Source: 43-108 sp001915545
GTDB lineage: Bacteria; Bacteroidota; Bacteroidia; Bacteroidales; Bacteroidaceae
Reading direction: 5' to 3'
Assembly (NCBI GenBank): GCA_902491215.1
Contig: CABUGV010000028.1
Coordinates: 1 to 44,863, forward strand
DNA: 44,863 nucleotides
The notes under the pieces are model-generated. The model did not search any database and was not told the DNA's origin. It worked only from the letters and a program-made list of their open reading frames with translations. Positions 23,982 through 34,600 of this stretch are shown one piece after another; the first letter of the stretch is position 1, and every line of letters starts with the position of its first letter. A program made the position numbers and the translations under genes.

Positions 23982-24012
23982 TGCAAAACTAGAATGTATA
24001 TGGTGCTGAAAA
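23982..24012 (-). promoter_or_regulatory. Extended promoter box of phnX-phnW
   Basis: Minus strand TTTTCAGCA, 12 bases, then TAGTTTTGCA, 26 bases before the phnX start. It shares 18 of 19 fixed bases and the spacing with 20824-20854. Confidence 0.7.
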
Positions 24013-24115
24013 AATGATTTATTACTTATTTATACACATTGCAAAAGGCATGGCAATATTTATGAAACATTTATAAAACATTAATGAAGCATTCGCTGTG
24101 GATAACAGCAATAAC

Positions 24116-24153
24116 GTTTCAGGGGCACTCCGCAATCGGAATGCCCCTGAAAC
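24116..24153 (-). terminator. Strong terminator after tamL
   Basis: GTTTCAGGGGCACTCCG and CGGAATGCCCCTGAAAC pair over 17 bases (one G-U/mismatch) with loop CAAT, 32 bases beyond the tamL stop. It separates tamBL from the phnX promoter. Confidence 0.85.
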
Positions 24154-24185
24154 ATTTGATTTATATGTACATGAATTATGCCTTG

Positions 24186-26570
24186 TCAGAAAGGATAACC
24201 CACAGCAAAGTGCCAAGCTATACCGTCCTTGAAGCGAGGTATGTTGTAGTAACCGCTCTTGCCGGTGTCATAAGGAGCATGGAGAGCGACTCCGAGATCG
24301 AGACGCAAAACGAGGAATTCCATGTCGTAGCGCAAACCTGCACCTGTGCCCAACGCTATCTCATCGAACATGCGCGAGAGGGTGATTTCGCCCTTAGGAT
24401 GACTGTCGTCCTTTTTAAGATTCCACACGTTGCCGGCATCGACAAAGAGTGCACCATAGAGGTTTCCGGTTATGCAGAAACGATACTCGGCATTAAGTTC
24501 GAGACGGAAATCTCCAGACTGGTCGAGATATGTACCTCGCCCGTCAGCATCGCGATATCCGCCCGGACCTATAGAACGTACGGCAAAGGCACGTATGCTG
24601 TTCGCACCTCCGGCATAGAACTGTTCGCTGTATGGTGCAACAGAAGAGTTTCCGTAGGTAAAGACTGTGCCTAGATAGAAGCGTGTGGCGATACTGCTCT
24701 TCTGCGTAAATTTGAAATTATTACGGAGCTCGAGGGTGACCTTAGTAAACTGCGAATATGGATTGCCTAGAAGTTTCTTTCCTTCACGGTTGAAGTCGGA
24801 ACCGGCCAGTGCCGAAATACCGGCTATGAGGTTGGCAGACTCCTTGACAGAGGCTTCGAACCATGTAGTGATGCGCTTGCGACGCATTGATGTGTTGTCG
24901 TAAGTGATGGAATACTTCACGGCAGGTATGAACTGGTCGCGCAAACTTATGTACAGAGCCTCATTTGCAGAAGTGATGGAGTCGAACTTGGCAGTTGTAC
25001 TTTGCATCTTGTTGAATGTCAGCTCAAGAGGCGAGAATGTATGCGTAAGCGTACGCGATGTTTTAAACGTATACGAAGCGTTGGCGCTGAAAGAGAGCAG
25101 ACGGTAGTATCCGGCACGGTTGAGATGGTCGGCCGAAATCTTAAATGATGTCGATGCCGGATAACGATACATGCGCGAGGCAAGTCCGGGGAAAGCCAGC
25201 CACGGATATGACAATGAAGCTTCAATACCGTATTCGTAAGAATTTATCTTGGAACTCTTGCCCTGAACAGACTTGCTTGTCTGCCACTCATAGGAACCTT
25301 TCAGACGTATGGACGCAGTCTCACCATGGCGGAAAGCATTGCGCTTGGAGAAAAGCAAAGCCAGATTAGGACCAACCTGAGAGTTGCTCTTCTGCGTGAT
25401 ATTGAAATCAACTTCGGCATCGATGAGCTTATCAAGGGTTGTGTTGAGCATGACATCGAGAACGGTACATGTATCGGTCGTGTCACGCGGGACATAGTCG
25501 AACTGCACGTTTGAGAATATGCCAAGATTGGAAAGGTTGGTCGTAGTTGCATCGGCCTTGCGCTGGCTGAACATGTCTCCCGGGCGTATGTACATATTTC
25601 TGAACAGAATGCGCGGTGCAACCGGCATTCTCTCTCCAGAGTGCTCCATGAGAACACCACCTACACTGACTGTGTCTGTAAGCTTGTCCATAACGTTGCG
25701 TCTCATACGCACTCCTATAGAACCGATGCTCCACCGACGCAATGCATACGCCGGCATATCTTTACTTGGAGTTACAAGTAGCTGGACTTTTCCAGGCGCC
25801 TGGACCGTATCCGCAAAATACGAAATGTACTCAGGACGATAATAATAGTATCCGCTGTTGCGGAGCTGTTCGGACAGGCGCGAGCGCTCGGATTCCAGAT
25901 TGTAGACGCTGAATTGTTCACCCTTCTTCAACTGGCGCAAACGCGGGAAACGGCTGACGATACTGTCCTGGTAATCTGGGAAATCATAGCGTATGGAATC
26001 AAGGAAATACGCCCTTCCTGGAGTTACAGTATATGAAATCTTCTGCTTGCGCGGATTGCGTTGCTGTATGAGTTCATAGTCTACAGTTCCTTGAAAATAT
26101 CCGTAATTCTGCAAGATATTGGTAGCCACCTTTGTACGTGTAGGCGGATTGACAGCCGAAATGGTCACAGGTTGACGTGCAAACGTGTTGAACACCCACT
26201 TGCCAAAACCCTTGTGACTATGGTTGACCATGGCATTGTATACCCAAAGTCCTATCGGCAGAGGAAATCGGAGCGACGAACTTCCCATGAACGAGTTGTT
26301 CGGAGCGTAGGCCAAAGCGGCCTCAACTTCAGTAAGTGCGACATCGGACACCTTAACCGAATCAGGCTTATTTATGGTTGTTTTCTTTATACCAGTATAG
26401 AGTACCTCACCTTCGGGCAAGTTGCTTGTTGTTGAACACGACACCACCACGGCCACCAAAATCATCAACATGACCGTTTTCAACATTCCATTTTTTATAT
26501 CTGAAATATGTACCATTGTGCAGACTCTTTTTCTCGTCTTATCAAATAATTGCAGGAAAAGTTCGTTCAT
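24186..26570 (-). CDS. tamL: TamL: TamA/BamA-family outer membrane lipoprotein
   Basis: A lipoprotein signal (hydrophobic core then VVVSC followed by STTSNLPEGEVLYTG) precedes POTRA-like repeats. Then comes a C-terminal Omp85 barrel with the late motifs SIRAFAVRSIGPGG and LELNAEYRF and terminal aromatic GYPF. In Bacteroidetes this lipid-modified TamA relative is called TamL and works with TamB in outer-membrane assembly or lipid transport. The ATG at 26570 overlaps the tamB stop by one base (TGATG). The signal would also fit starts at 26516 or 26486, which remove a charged N-terminal extension, so the exact start is uncertain. A strong terminator follows. Confidence 0.87.
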   Translation of the reverse strand: MNELFLQLFDKTRKRVCTMVHISDIKNGMLKTVMLMILVAVVVSCSTTSNLPEGEVLYTGIKKTTINKPDSVKVSDVALTEVEAALAYAPNNSFMGSSSLRFPLPIGLWVYNAMVNHSHKGFGKWVFNTFARQPVTISAVNPPTRTKVATNILQNYGYFQGTVDYELIQQRNPRKQKISYTVTPGRAYFLDSIRYDFPDYQDSIVSRFPRLRQLKKGEQFSVYNLESERSRLSEQLRNSGYYYYRPEYISYFADTVQAPGKVQLLVTPSKDMPAYALRRWSIGSIGVRMRRNVMDKLTDTVSVGGVLMEHSGERMPVAPRILFRNMYIRPGDMFSQRKADATTTNLSNLGIFSNVQFDYVPRDTTDTCTVLDVMLNTTLDKLIDAEVDFNITQKSNSQVGPNLALLFSKRNAFRHGETASIRLKGSYEWQTSKSVQGKSSKINSYEYGIEASLSYPWLAFPGLASRMYRYPASTSFKISADHLNRAGYYRLLSFSANASYTFKTSRTLTHTFSPLELTFNKMQSTTAKFDSITSANEALYISLRDQFIPAVKYSITYDNTSMRRKRITTWFEASVKESANLIAGISALAGSDFNREGKKLLGNPYSQFTKVTLELRNNFKFTQKSSIATRFYLGTVFTYGNSSVAPYSEQFYAGGANSIRAFAVRSIGPGGYRDADGRGTYLDQSGDFRLELNAEYRFCITGNLYGALFVDAGNVWNLKKDDSHPKGEITLSRMFDEIALGTGAGLRYDMEFLVLRLDLGVALHAPYDTGKSGYYNIPRFKDGIAWHFAVGYPF

Positions 26571-29500
26571 CAATTCTCGGTTTTCTCAACTTCACCGTTC
26601 TCTTCTTTCTGAGGCTTTGCCCCTTCGGCTTCCTTCGTAGCCGATGCACCGTAAGGCTCAGGCTCGTCCTTACGTTTTCTTCTGAATATGAACAGTTCCG
26701 AAAGTTTGTCGACCTTTTTGCGGAGAACCACACCGATACCGTTTTCTGTGAGTTCACCTTCAAGCAGATCGTCGTAATTCTTCTGATGGAAGAGACGGAT
26801 GTAGCGTGTACCGCCTGCGTCAAGCCTCCACTCCAGCGACACATCATCGATGTATGCACCAGACTCGTTGGAGTTGGTATAGCCATCGGCTTCAGAACTT
26901 ACCTTACCTCCGATATTAACACTCAAGCGGTTGCTGAAGAATCGTTTTGAGAACTTGAATGTATAGTCGGTACGTTTGCCACCACCTTCAAGCGTTGTCT
27001 GATCCATGCCGACGTTGATGTCTACAGCTGTATTGAGAGCCTGGCCGGCAATGTTGTTGATTTCGCTCTGCAGGAAGTTGTTGAGCGCGTTGCTTGCACT
27101 GAATCCTGAACTGTTGGTCTCAGACAGATACATACCAGTTGCAAGAAGTGCAACTGCCACCTTGTTTTTCTCTTCTTTTGACATGGCGGCCAGTTCATTC
27201 TGAACAGACATGTCTTCAGGTGCCTCGATGGTAAACTCGAGTCCCATGTTCTCAAGCGTATTCGTAACCTTAAGTCCGACATCGAAGACAACAGAACGAC
27301 TTCCACCATTTTCGTCACTGACGCTGGCCTTGGTGCGCTCAACAGCTGCAATGTTCAGCATTGGATTCATAGGGTCACCACGGAATTCTACATAACTTCC
27401 CGAACGGAGACTGAACGTCTTCAAAGGAATGACAGGCAGAGAGTATTTCATTTCGCCATCGTTAACGGTATAGCGTCCCTGCAGACTCATCACACCTTCA
27501 GGAGTGCTGGAGAACACAAGCGATCCGCCACCTTCGAAGTTGATGTAGCTCTGTCGGTCGGCACTGAGTTCGCATTTGAAACGTGCACCGTCACGTACCT
27601 CGAGCTGCATGCGCATGTCAATGCCCATGAACGAAGCTTTTTCCTCGTCGTCGGCAGCCTGAGGCGGAGCATTGAAATCGACAAAGGTCACAATGTCGTT
27701 CAAACGGTCATCAACGGACAACGGCGTATCCTTCATTATATAAGTCACATCGGTGTTGCTCAATACACTCACAATACCTCGCACGTTGACATTATCGGCC
27801 GTACCTCCGACATGAGCATAAATGTCAGAATAGATCTTACCGAAGAGAAGAGACTTCTGAGTACGAGGAGCGTTTATCATTTCAATACCCGAACCGACTA
27901 TATCCAGGCTCATCTTCATGCCCGATGCATCGGCAAAATCAACAAAACCGTCGAGAGTAAGCGGTTTCTCACCAGCCCAGAAAATCTTGTACTTGTTGAA
28001 TTCCAGCTTATTCTTGGTCACAGCGATAGGCGTCTCATCCAGACTGATGTTGAGTGCATAGATATCTGAAGTTATGCGTGCACTGTCCGGATCAATCGAA
28101 CCATCAATGGAAATATCGTCACCACGTCCGGCCACTTTCATATTTCCGTTGAGATAACCGTGGAGAGCCACAATCTGATCCGGAACAAAAGCAGAAGCGA
28201 TGGACAACGGGAAACGTTCGAGCGACATGCCGGCATCGAGCACACCTCCGTCAGCATCAGTGTAGCGTCCGCCAAGATATGCAATACGCCTGCTGTTGTG
28301 CGACAAGGCCGCCATAAGCGAATGCGCACCTCCTTCGAGAGGTTCATAAGCGAAATCACCTCCTATGTTGCCGACAGGCACATGTTCATAAGCAAAACTA
28401 TCAATACCGGCATTTCCCTTGACCATATAGTTGTCGGAATCCTCAATGTAGTTGGCCTTCAAGTTGAGCTTGCCCTGCATCTGAGGCATGAAAGGCAGCA
28501 CCGTCAGAAGCTGAGCAATGTCAAGACGCTCTATGGCAAGACTCAAGTCCTGCTTGAGCGTATCTGCAGGCGAACCGGAAAGTTCGAAACGACATCCTCC
28601 AGGTTCATTGAGCACGAGGTCGGCATTGATCTGTCCGTTGCGCTCAAGGTCTATGCGATTTGCTCCTTCGATATTGAACTTCTTGAAGCCGATTATAGGT
28701 TGTTCTGGGAAAAGAGAGAATTGTGCAGTACTGTCGACCATCTCAAGGCGAACACCAAGATCGAGTCCCTGCTCGTGCTTGTTGTTGAAGATTTCCAGTT
28801 TTACATCAGAATTGATGCGTCCGATGGAACCGCGAACATAGGCTTCAAATCCAGGATACAACCTCTTGTCCTTGCATCGTGCACCGGCACGGAAACGCAC
28901 ATCGGCACTGTCCTGACGTACGAGGAACAGCAGAGTGTCAATTTCGATACTGTCCTTACGGAAAGTATTCAAATATGCAGTTGTGGCAACACCTTCCTTC
29001 GGCGAAGTGAAGATGTTGGCACGCAATTCGCTGAACGACATGCCCGAACGTGCCATCATCATGTGGATAAGATTGTCGGTTCCGGCAGTAAGACGCGTTC
29101 TGGAATAAGGAAGGTAATTCTTCAGTTCGTTGATGTCAAGTCTTACTTTCTCATTGAAACGTCTGGCAGCCTCCGATGCCACCTTGCCGAAGCCAGATGC
29201 CAACCCGTCAACATCAGACGGTGAGGCGAAACTGAACTGCATGTCGCCAGACTTGAGTGAAACATAAGTCGTATCGGCAGAAGTTTCAGCCAGTGCCGAC
29301 AAGCTGTAATCGAAAATGCTGTCGCCTTCGAGCGTAATATTCAGACGTTCGGCATCTGCCTCAAAACGATAATTCTTAACCATATCACCACTGAAGCCGA
29401 ACGCACCCTTTGTCGATACATCGAAACGTGTCGGCGAAAATCCAAGTCCCTGCAAATCGGCATTAGGCATATCCAATAGAGCCTTAACGTCAATGTGCTT

Positions 29501-31252
29501 GCGAGAATATGAAGCATCGGCATGCATGTCAGCCTGCACAAGTGCATTATTGCATTTCAAAGCTACATCGGCCTTGCGTCCGCCAACCTTGGCATCGAGA
29601 CTTACCCCTCCCGCATCGATTGCTCCGATGCGGGCTTTGTCGAGCAGCATTCCGGCAGACAATCTGAACGAAGGCGAATAGGCATCGAAACCACGTCCCT
29701 TTGCAGAAAACGAACCTGAGAACAAACACGTATCTGTCATTGCCATGAAATCGTTCAGAAGCAAGTCGCGGACATCAACTTCGGCCATATAAGCCTCTGC
29801 AGAAGAATTATAATTGGCAGTAAGCATTACCATGGAACGACCAGAAGCCAATTTGGCATCGGCTCTCATCACATCGCCACGCATGTAAGCATCGACATCA
29901 AAAAGGGTGCCGCGAGGGATGGTTATACCTTCGGCTGCTGGGAATTTGGAAATGAAGCTCATGTCCGCACAGCGAAAGACTGCATCGGCACGAAGTTCTC
30001 TTTCGAGCGAATCAAGAAGTGCGGTCATATTTGCATCGGCGCGAAGCGTGAAGTGGTCGGCCATGCGCAAATCCACATGTTCAACAGCCAATGTGTCTAC
30101 GTTGCCAGAAGCATTGATGCCGAAAACCAGAGGTACCAGTGGATAGGCACGCACCAAGTCCTCGGGTACTTCGCCCATAAAGGCAAATATATCATTACGT
30201 CCGATTTCACCTTCAATTGCTGTCTCAAAACGACCATCGCCACCAGGTACAAATGCCGAATAGTCAGCTTTACCGCGCAACGACAGATCTGAGTCGGCCG
30301 TAGAAAGACGCAGCCCAACAGACCTTACTCCTGAAGAATCAGCAGAAACTCCTCCGTAAGCCTCAACTACTGCCAATCCGCTGCGCTCCTTGCACGAGAG
30401 ACTCAAGATGCGCAATCCTGCATCCATAGTAAGGGATGAAAACGACAAAGAGTCCATACGGGTATTGAAGTCTGTAATTTCTATATGGTCAGGATCAAAT
30501 CCTTTAAGAGGAGCAGATGCACCTCTGTTGAGAGCAAACGAACTGCCGTCGATTTCAAGAGAAGTCAGACTGTAGGCCTCGCGTCCCAAATCGATTACAC
30601 CCGCCGCACCTATATGTCCGAGACAAGTCTTAAGACTTAAGCTATCAGAAGAAGGTGCAAGATGCAATCCGAGCCCAACGTTGGAAATATCAAGATTGGC
30701 AACTTCGATGGCCCAATTAAGAGGTTCGGAAGAAGTTGCCGTATCGGGCGGTACAGAATCCTGCATCGCAATATCAAGATCGGAATCAGATAAGAGAAGG
30801 TTGTTTACAAAAGCGCGTTCCTCGCTCAGCTGGACTCCATGGCTGTCGACGAACAGTCGGCCTATACGCCCCTTAATTATACATGCGTCAATGAGATCTA
30901 GAGTATTGACATGACCGTCGCGTATCTCAATCTCGTCCACCTCTACCCTACTGCTGAAAAGCGGAGGAAGTTCTACACTGACATCAATACGGCCCACACC
31001 AAGAACCTGTTCGCCTTTCTTGCGGATGTCAACACCACGCAAAGACAAATCAATCGGGAACTTAAGCCTTACGGCCGAAACAGTAACATCCATGCCGGTA
31101 GACTCGGCCAGATAGCCGGAAACGGTGCGTACCGCAAACTCCTGAACGGGCGGTATATAGATAAGGACGGAAAGGACTGCAAATAGCATAAAAGGTGCAG
31201 AGAGCACCATCACCACAGTACGAAAAATTCTCTTACGTATCTTAACATTCAT
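26570..31252 (-). CDS. tamB: TamB-like inner membrane/periplasm-spanning protein (1560 aa)
   Basis: An uncleaved N-terminal membrane anchor (VVMVLSAPFMLFAVLSVLIYI) is followed by more than 1400 residues of repeating beta-strand patterns and a C-terminal TamB/DUF490 region (about 1100-1500, including LEFTIEAPEDMSVQNELAAMS and the NFLQSEINNIAGQAL segment). The tail of about 40 residues is charged and rich in Glu, Lys and Pro. TamB-type proteins form a long hydrophobic groove linking inner and outer membranes and move lipids or help barrel assembly. It is cotranscribed with tamL, whose start overlaps its stop. A TAAGTTTG box at 31283-31290 is a good promoter candidate. Confidence 0.92.
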   Translation of the reverse strand: MNVKIRKRIFRTVVMVLSAPFMLFAVLSVLIYIPPVQEFAVRTVSGYLAESTGMDVTVSAVRLKFPIDLSLRGVDIRKKGEQVLGVGRIDVSVELPPLFSSRVEVDEIEIRDGHVNTLDLIDACIIKGRIGRLFVDSHGVQLSEERAFVNNLLLSDSDLDIAMQDSVPPDTATSSEPLNWAIEVANLDISNVGLGLHLAPSSDSLSLKTCLGHIGAAGVIDLGREAYSLTSLEIDGSSFALNRGASAPLKGFDPDHIEITDFNTRMDSLSFSSLTMDAGLRILSLSCKERSGLAVVEAYGGVSADSSGVRSVGLRLSTADSDLSLRGKADYSAFVPGGDGRFETAIEGEIGRNDIFAFMGEVPEDLVRAYPLVPLVFGINASGNVDTLAVEHVDLRMADHFTLRADANMTALLDSLERELRADAVFRCADMSFISKFPAAEGITIPRGTLFDVDAYMRGDVMRADAKLASGRSMVMLTANYNSSAEAYMAEVDVRDLLLNDFMAMTDTCLFSGSFSAKGRGFDAYSPSFRLSAGMLLDKARIGAIDAGGVSLDAKVGGRKADVALKCNNALVQADMHADASYSRKHIDVKALLDMPNADLQGLGFSPTRFDVSTKGAFGFSGDMVKNYRFEADAERLNITLEGDSIFDYSLSALAETSADTTYVSLKSGDMQFSFASPSDVDGLASGFGKVASEAARRFNEKVRLDINELKNYLPYSRTRLTAGTDNLIHMMMARSGMSFSELRANIFTSPKEGVATTAYLNTFRKDSIEIDTLLFLVRQDSADVRFRAGARCKDKRLYPGFEAYVRGSIGRINSDVKLEIFNNKHEQGLDLGVRLEMVDSTAQFSLFPEQPIIGFKKFNIEGANRIDLERNGQINADLVLNEPGGCRFELSGSPADTLKQDLSLAIERLDIAQLLTVLPFMPQMQGKLNLKANYIEDSDNYMVKGNAGIDSFAYEHVPVGNIGGDFAYEPLEGGAHSLMAALSHNSRRIAYLGGRYTDADGGVLDAGMSLERFPLSIASAFVPDQIVALHGYLNGNMKVAGRGDDISIDGSIDPDSARITSDIYALNISLDETPIAVTKNKLEFNKYKIFWAGEKPLTLDGFVDFADASGMKMSLDIVGSGIEMINAPRTQKSLLFGKIYSDIYAHVGGTADNVNVRGIVSVLSNTDVTYIMKDTPLSVDDRLNDIVTFVDFNAPPQAADDEEKASFMGIDMRMQLEVRDGARFKCELSADRQSYINFEGGGSLVFSSTPEGVMSLQGRYTVNDGEMKYSLPVIPLKTFSLRSGSYVEFRGDPMNPMLNIAAVERTKASVSDENGGSRSVVFDVGLKVTNTLENMGLEFTIEAPEDMSVQNELAAMSKEEKNKVAVALLATGMYLSETNSSGFSASNALNNFLQSEINNIAGQALNTAVDINVGMDQTTLEGGGKRTDYTFKFSKRFFSNRLSVNIGGKVSSEADGYTNSNESGAYIDDVSLEWRLDAGGTRYIRLFHQKNYDDLLEGELTENGIGVVLRKKVDKLSELFIFRRKRKDEPEPYGASATKEAEGAKPQKEENGEVEKTEN

Positions 31253-31282
31253 TTCTCTACAGCATCAATTGATTGAGTTATG

Positions 31283-31290
31283 CAAACTTA
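31283..31290 (-). promoter_or_regulatory. Predicted -7 box of tamB-tamL
   Basis: Minus strand TAAGTTTG fits TAnnTTTG, 30 bases before the tamB start. Confidence 0.55.
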
Positions 31291-31457
31291 ACAAATATTT
31301 TTGAAGAGCTGCACAAGAAAACAAAATTATCACATCAATCCACAACTTTATCTGGTGGTGCACAATGCGGTTTACATCACGGCTTCAGCCAAACTATAAA
31401 GCATCCGGCATACAACACATAGCCATCAATGCGACATAAGCGCAAACTACAAAAAAT

Positions 31458-31545
31458 GCGAGGGCTCACAACTGCAATCGCGAGGGCTTGCGGCTTGAAC
31501 TGCGAGCCCTCGGAAAAGACGACACAGGCCCTCGAGAAACAGAAC
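31458..31545. repeat. 22-base-period repeat, site 3 (4 units)
   Basis: Cores GAGGGCTCA (31460), GAGGGCTTG (31482), GAGCCCTCG (31504) and AGGCCCTCG (31526) are exactly 22 bases apart. Units 2 and 3 are complementary (CGAGGGCTTGCGG and CTGCGAGCCCTCG, two G-U pairs, 6-base loop). The repeat lies between the tamB promoter and the terminator of the 2221-aa gene. Confidence 0.78.
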
Positions 31546-31583
31546 ACGGCAAAGTGCAAGCGATTTTAAAAGGGCATAAAAAA

Positions 31584-31614
31584 GGATGTCCCGCAACACA
31601 TGTGCGGAACATCC
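31584..31614 (-). terminator. Terminator of the 2221-aa adhesin gene
   Basis: GGATGTCCCGCA and TGCGGAACATCC pair over 12 bases (one mismatch) with a 7-base loop. On the minus strand a T run follows. Confidence 0.88.
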
Positions 31615-31651
31615 CCTTAAACAGATATTCTTTTCAGATAAGAATGTCAGA

Positions 31652-34600
31652 TCAACGCTTTGTCACATTGATTTTGGCAGTCTTGCCTGAAGTCTTCACC
31701 ATGTAAACACCTTCTGGTACGGCTGACATGCTGATGCAGAGAACGGCATCGTTGCCGGCAACAGCAGAAACCACCATACGTCCGGCAGAATCGTAAACAT
31801 ATACATTTTCGCCGGATGCAAGACCTGAAACGTATATATTTCCGTCAGAAGCGGCAATGCTTATGCCGTCGTATCCTTCAACACCACCAATACCTGTAGT
31901 TATGACACGTACTATGTTTGAACCAACTTCACCATAGCCGGAATAAACAGCCTTGACCTGATACTCACAGTAGTCAACTGTCTTCGGCTCACGGTCGAGG
32001 TATGTAGTTTCAGATATCGGTTCTGCCGTCAGCTTGGCACCGTTGCAGTAAACATTATATCCGTCGAATGCATAAAGCGATGAAGAAGCCTCGGATACAG
32101 CCTGCGTCATGAGCTTCTCGCCAGCGTTCGCACTGCTTGTGTGAGCAGTAAAATCTGGAAGAGCGGCAGAAGTCTGAACTGCTTCATTGTTTGCATAAGC
32201 TCTGAGAACAAGTGTTATATTCCAGTTGCCGTCGATATCATTGTCGGTAAGAGTACTCCATGTAACACCGTCTGAAGAATAGAGATCACCACGACTGGTC
32301 TTTGCAGGACCTTCATCGTATCCGAGAGGAACTGAAATCTCGTTGTGCTGAACATATATGACAACTCTCAACGTACGTCCGGACGTGAGTGGCAGCGGAT
32401 TGTCAAGTTTGATTGAATTGAAGCTGTACTGCCTGAGAGTTGGAACATACTGCTGACGAACAAGGTCGTCGCCTTCATATACCAGAAGGAACATCTGGTC
32501 AGGAATCTGGTTAACATAAACCTCAACTTCAGAAAGTGAAAGACTTTCGTATGGAACGAGTTCTTCCGCGCTCCACTGAACTCCGGCATAGAATGCACCG
32601 CCACTAGGAAGTCCGGCTGCATCATGTACAGTACCGCTGTGCCACTTGAGGTTGACAGCATCGCCGAGAGCAGGGGCACTCCAGTCAAGACGTATGCCGT
32701 CTGATACCTTTTCAGCAGACAGCTGTCCCGGTGCCTGGAAATTATTGCTGTAATCAACATTAACAGCAACAGCATCTGAAAGTTCGCTCAATTCTGATGT
32801 CTTGTAGAGAGCACTTACCTGATACTTGTATGTTCCAGGAAGGAGATTGTGGTCTGTATAGCTTACTGATGTAACAGGCTCAGAGTTGAGCTTGACTCCA
32901 TCACGATATACATAGTATCCGTGGATAAGTTCTGGATCGGATGTGCTCATTGAAATTGCATCAACATATTGTGCAGGCTCGCCGGCAACATGCTTGATTG
33001 CGACATAGCGTACAGATGCAGGAAGTGCAAATGTAGACTTCTGCCAAGCTTCAGTTGTTGCAACCGATGCATACTGTACGAAGTCTGCATCAGAAGGTGA
33101 ATCCTCGGCCGATGTGTACACGACAACACGTCCGTTAGCCTTGAGATCATCAGAGTTGCGCGCTACAAATGAGAAGAGTGCATCGGCTCCGTCAGCATGT
33201 GCAACAGGCATGATGAGAAGTGCATCTGAAGATGCGTCGGAAGTGATAGACTTGCTTCCCTGATAAGCGACATCAGATGAAACAGTCCATGCGTTGTTCT
33301 GATTTGTCCATCCATCGTGAGAGAACGGCTGGTCGTCTGCAATATTCTCTGCACTTTCATAAACGTCGGCTCCAAGTGTTGCAGGATCAACAAACGAAAC
33401 GTTTACATTATATCCGCAAGAAGCAGGAACAGCCTTGACGTCAGAAGGAACAGGACATTCACCAGGTTCGACGATTGCAACCTCTGCAGCAGGAGAGTAG
33501 CCGGAAGTTGTACCGTCGATGTACACAGTCTGCACTGTGTAACTGTAATTGCCGGCTTCGTTTTCCTCAATCTCAAAAGAACGATACTTAAGGGGTTCTG
33601 CATTCACTTTGACCCCGTTGCGGTAAACGTTGTAGCCTTCCAAACCTTTTATTGTACCTGGATCAAGGAAGATGAAACGGGCATTAGAAGGTGTCTGAAG
33701 AACCATAGCAAGCAGATTCAATCCCTCAGATGTCGTGATGAGAGACATACCTCCGGCAGCAGAACCTGTCTCTGGAGAAAGCTCCACATAATCCTTAAGA
33801 TCTACACTTCCTATAGCCTCATATGTCTGTGCATCGTAAAGCGTGATCACGAACGGATTCTCATGTCCCTGTTCGAAAGCATAGATTATGCCGTTGTAGT
33901 ATGCTGTTCCTGCGGCACCTTTCAATACAGGTCCTGAAGAAATCTTTGCTCCAAGTTTGTTGACATAGATAGAAGATTCCCAGTCACCGACTTCGAATCC
34001 GCCACGTCCGCCGTTCAGATCAGGCATATAAGCTATATGGCGGGCAATCTCTGAAATAGAATATTTTTCAGAAACTGCGTGCGCATCCATATCAATCTTA
34101 TAGATGAAGCTTTCGGTAGTAGAAGCATAGAAGCTTTCACCGTCATAAGTAAGGTTGCGGATGCCTTCTTCAATGCCAGAAATGACGAAGCTTTCAACAA
34201 ATGTTCCATCAAGCGTATATTTGTTGATTGCACCTGCGTCAGTATAGAGCGTAGTGTATATATATTTACCGTCAGATGCAATGCCCATCTCGACCGGCAT
34301 ACTTCCGTCAAACTGGTTCACATACTCAAGAGTTCCTTCATTAGTAGTGACCTTCGCAGTCTTGATGTCTACAGGGAAAGAAGACTCTCCTTCAATTGGG
34401 AAATCCCAACGCAGACGCACTGTGCGGTTGAGCTCAACATCTGCATTTACATGTTTCGGAGCAACAGGAGTACCGAGCTGGAGAATCTCAACAGAAGCAT
34501 CAGATGTGAAAGCAGAAAGACCGCCATCGGCATATACAGATCTTACATTGTAAGTGTGAACACCAGCCTGAGTGAGATCTTCTTTGAATGATGTTGCAGC

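Noticed and set aside
24186..26570. Calling the Omp85 protein BamA
   Set aside because: It has a lipoprotein signal and is overlapped by tamB, which fits TamL; BamA is not normally a lipoprotein.
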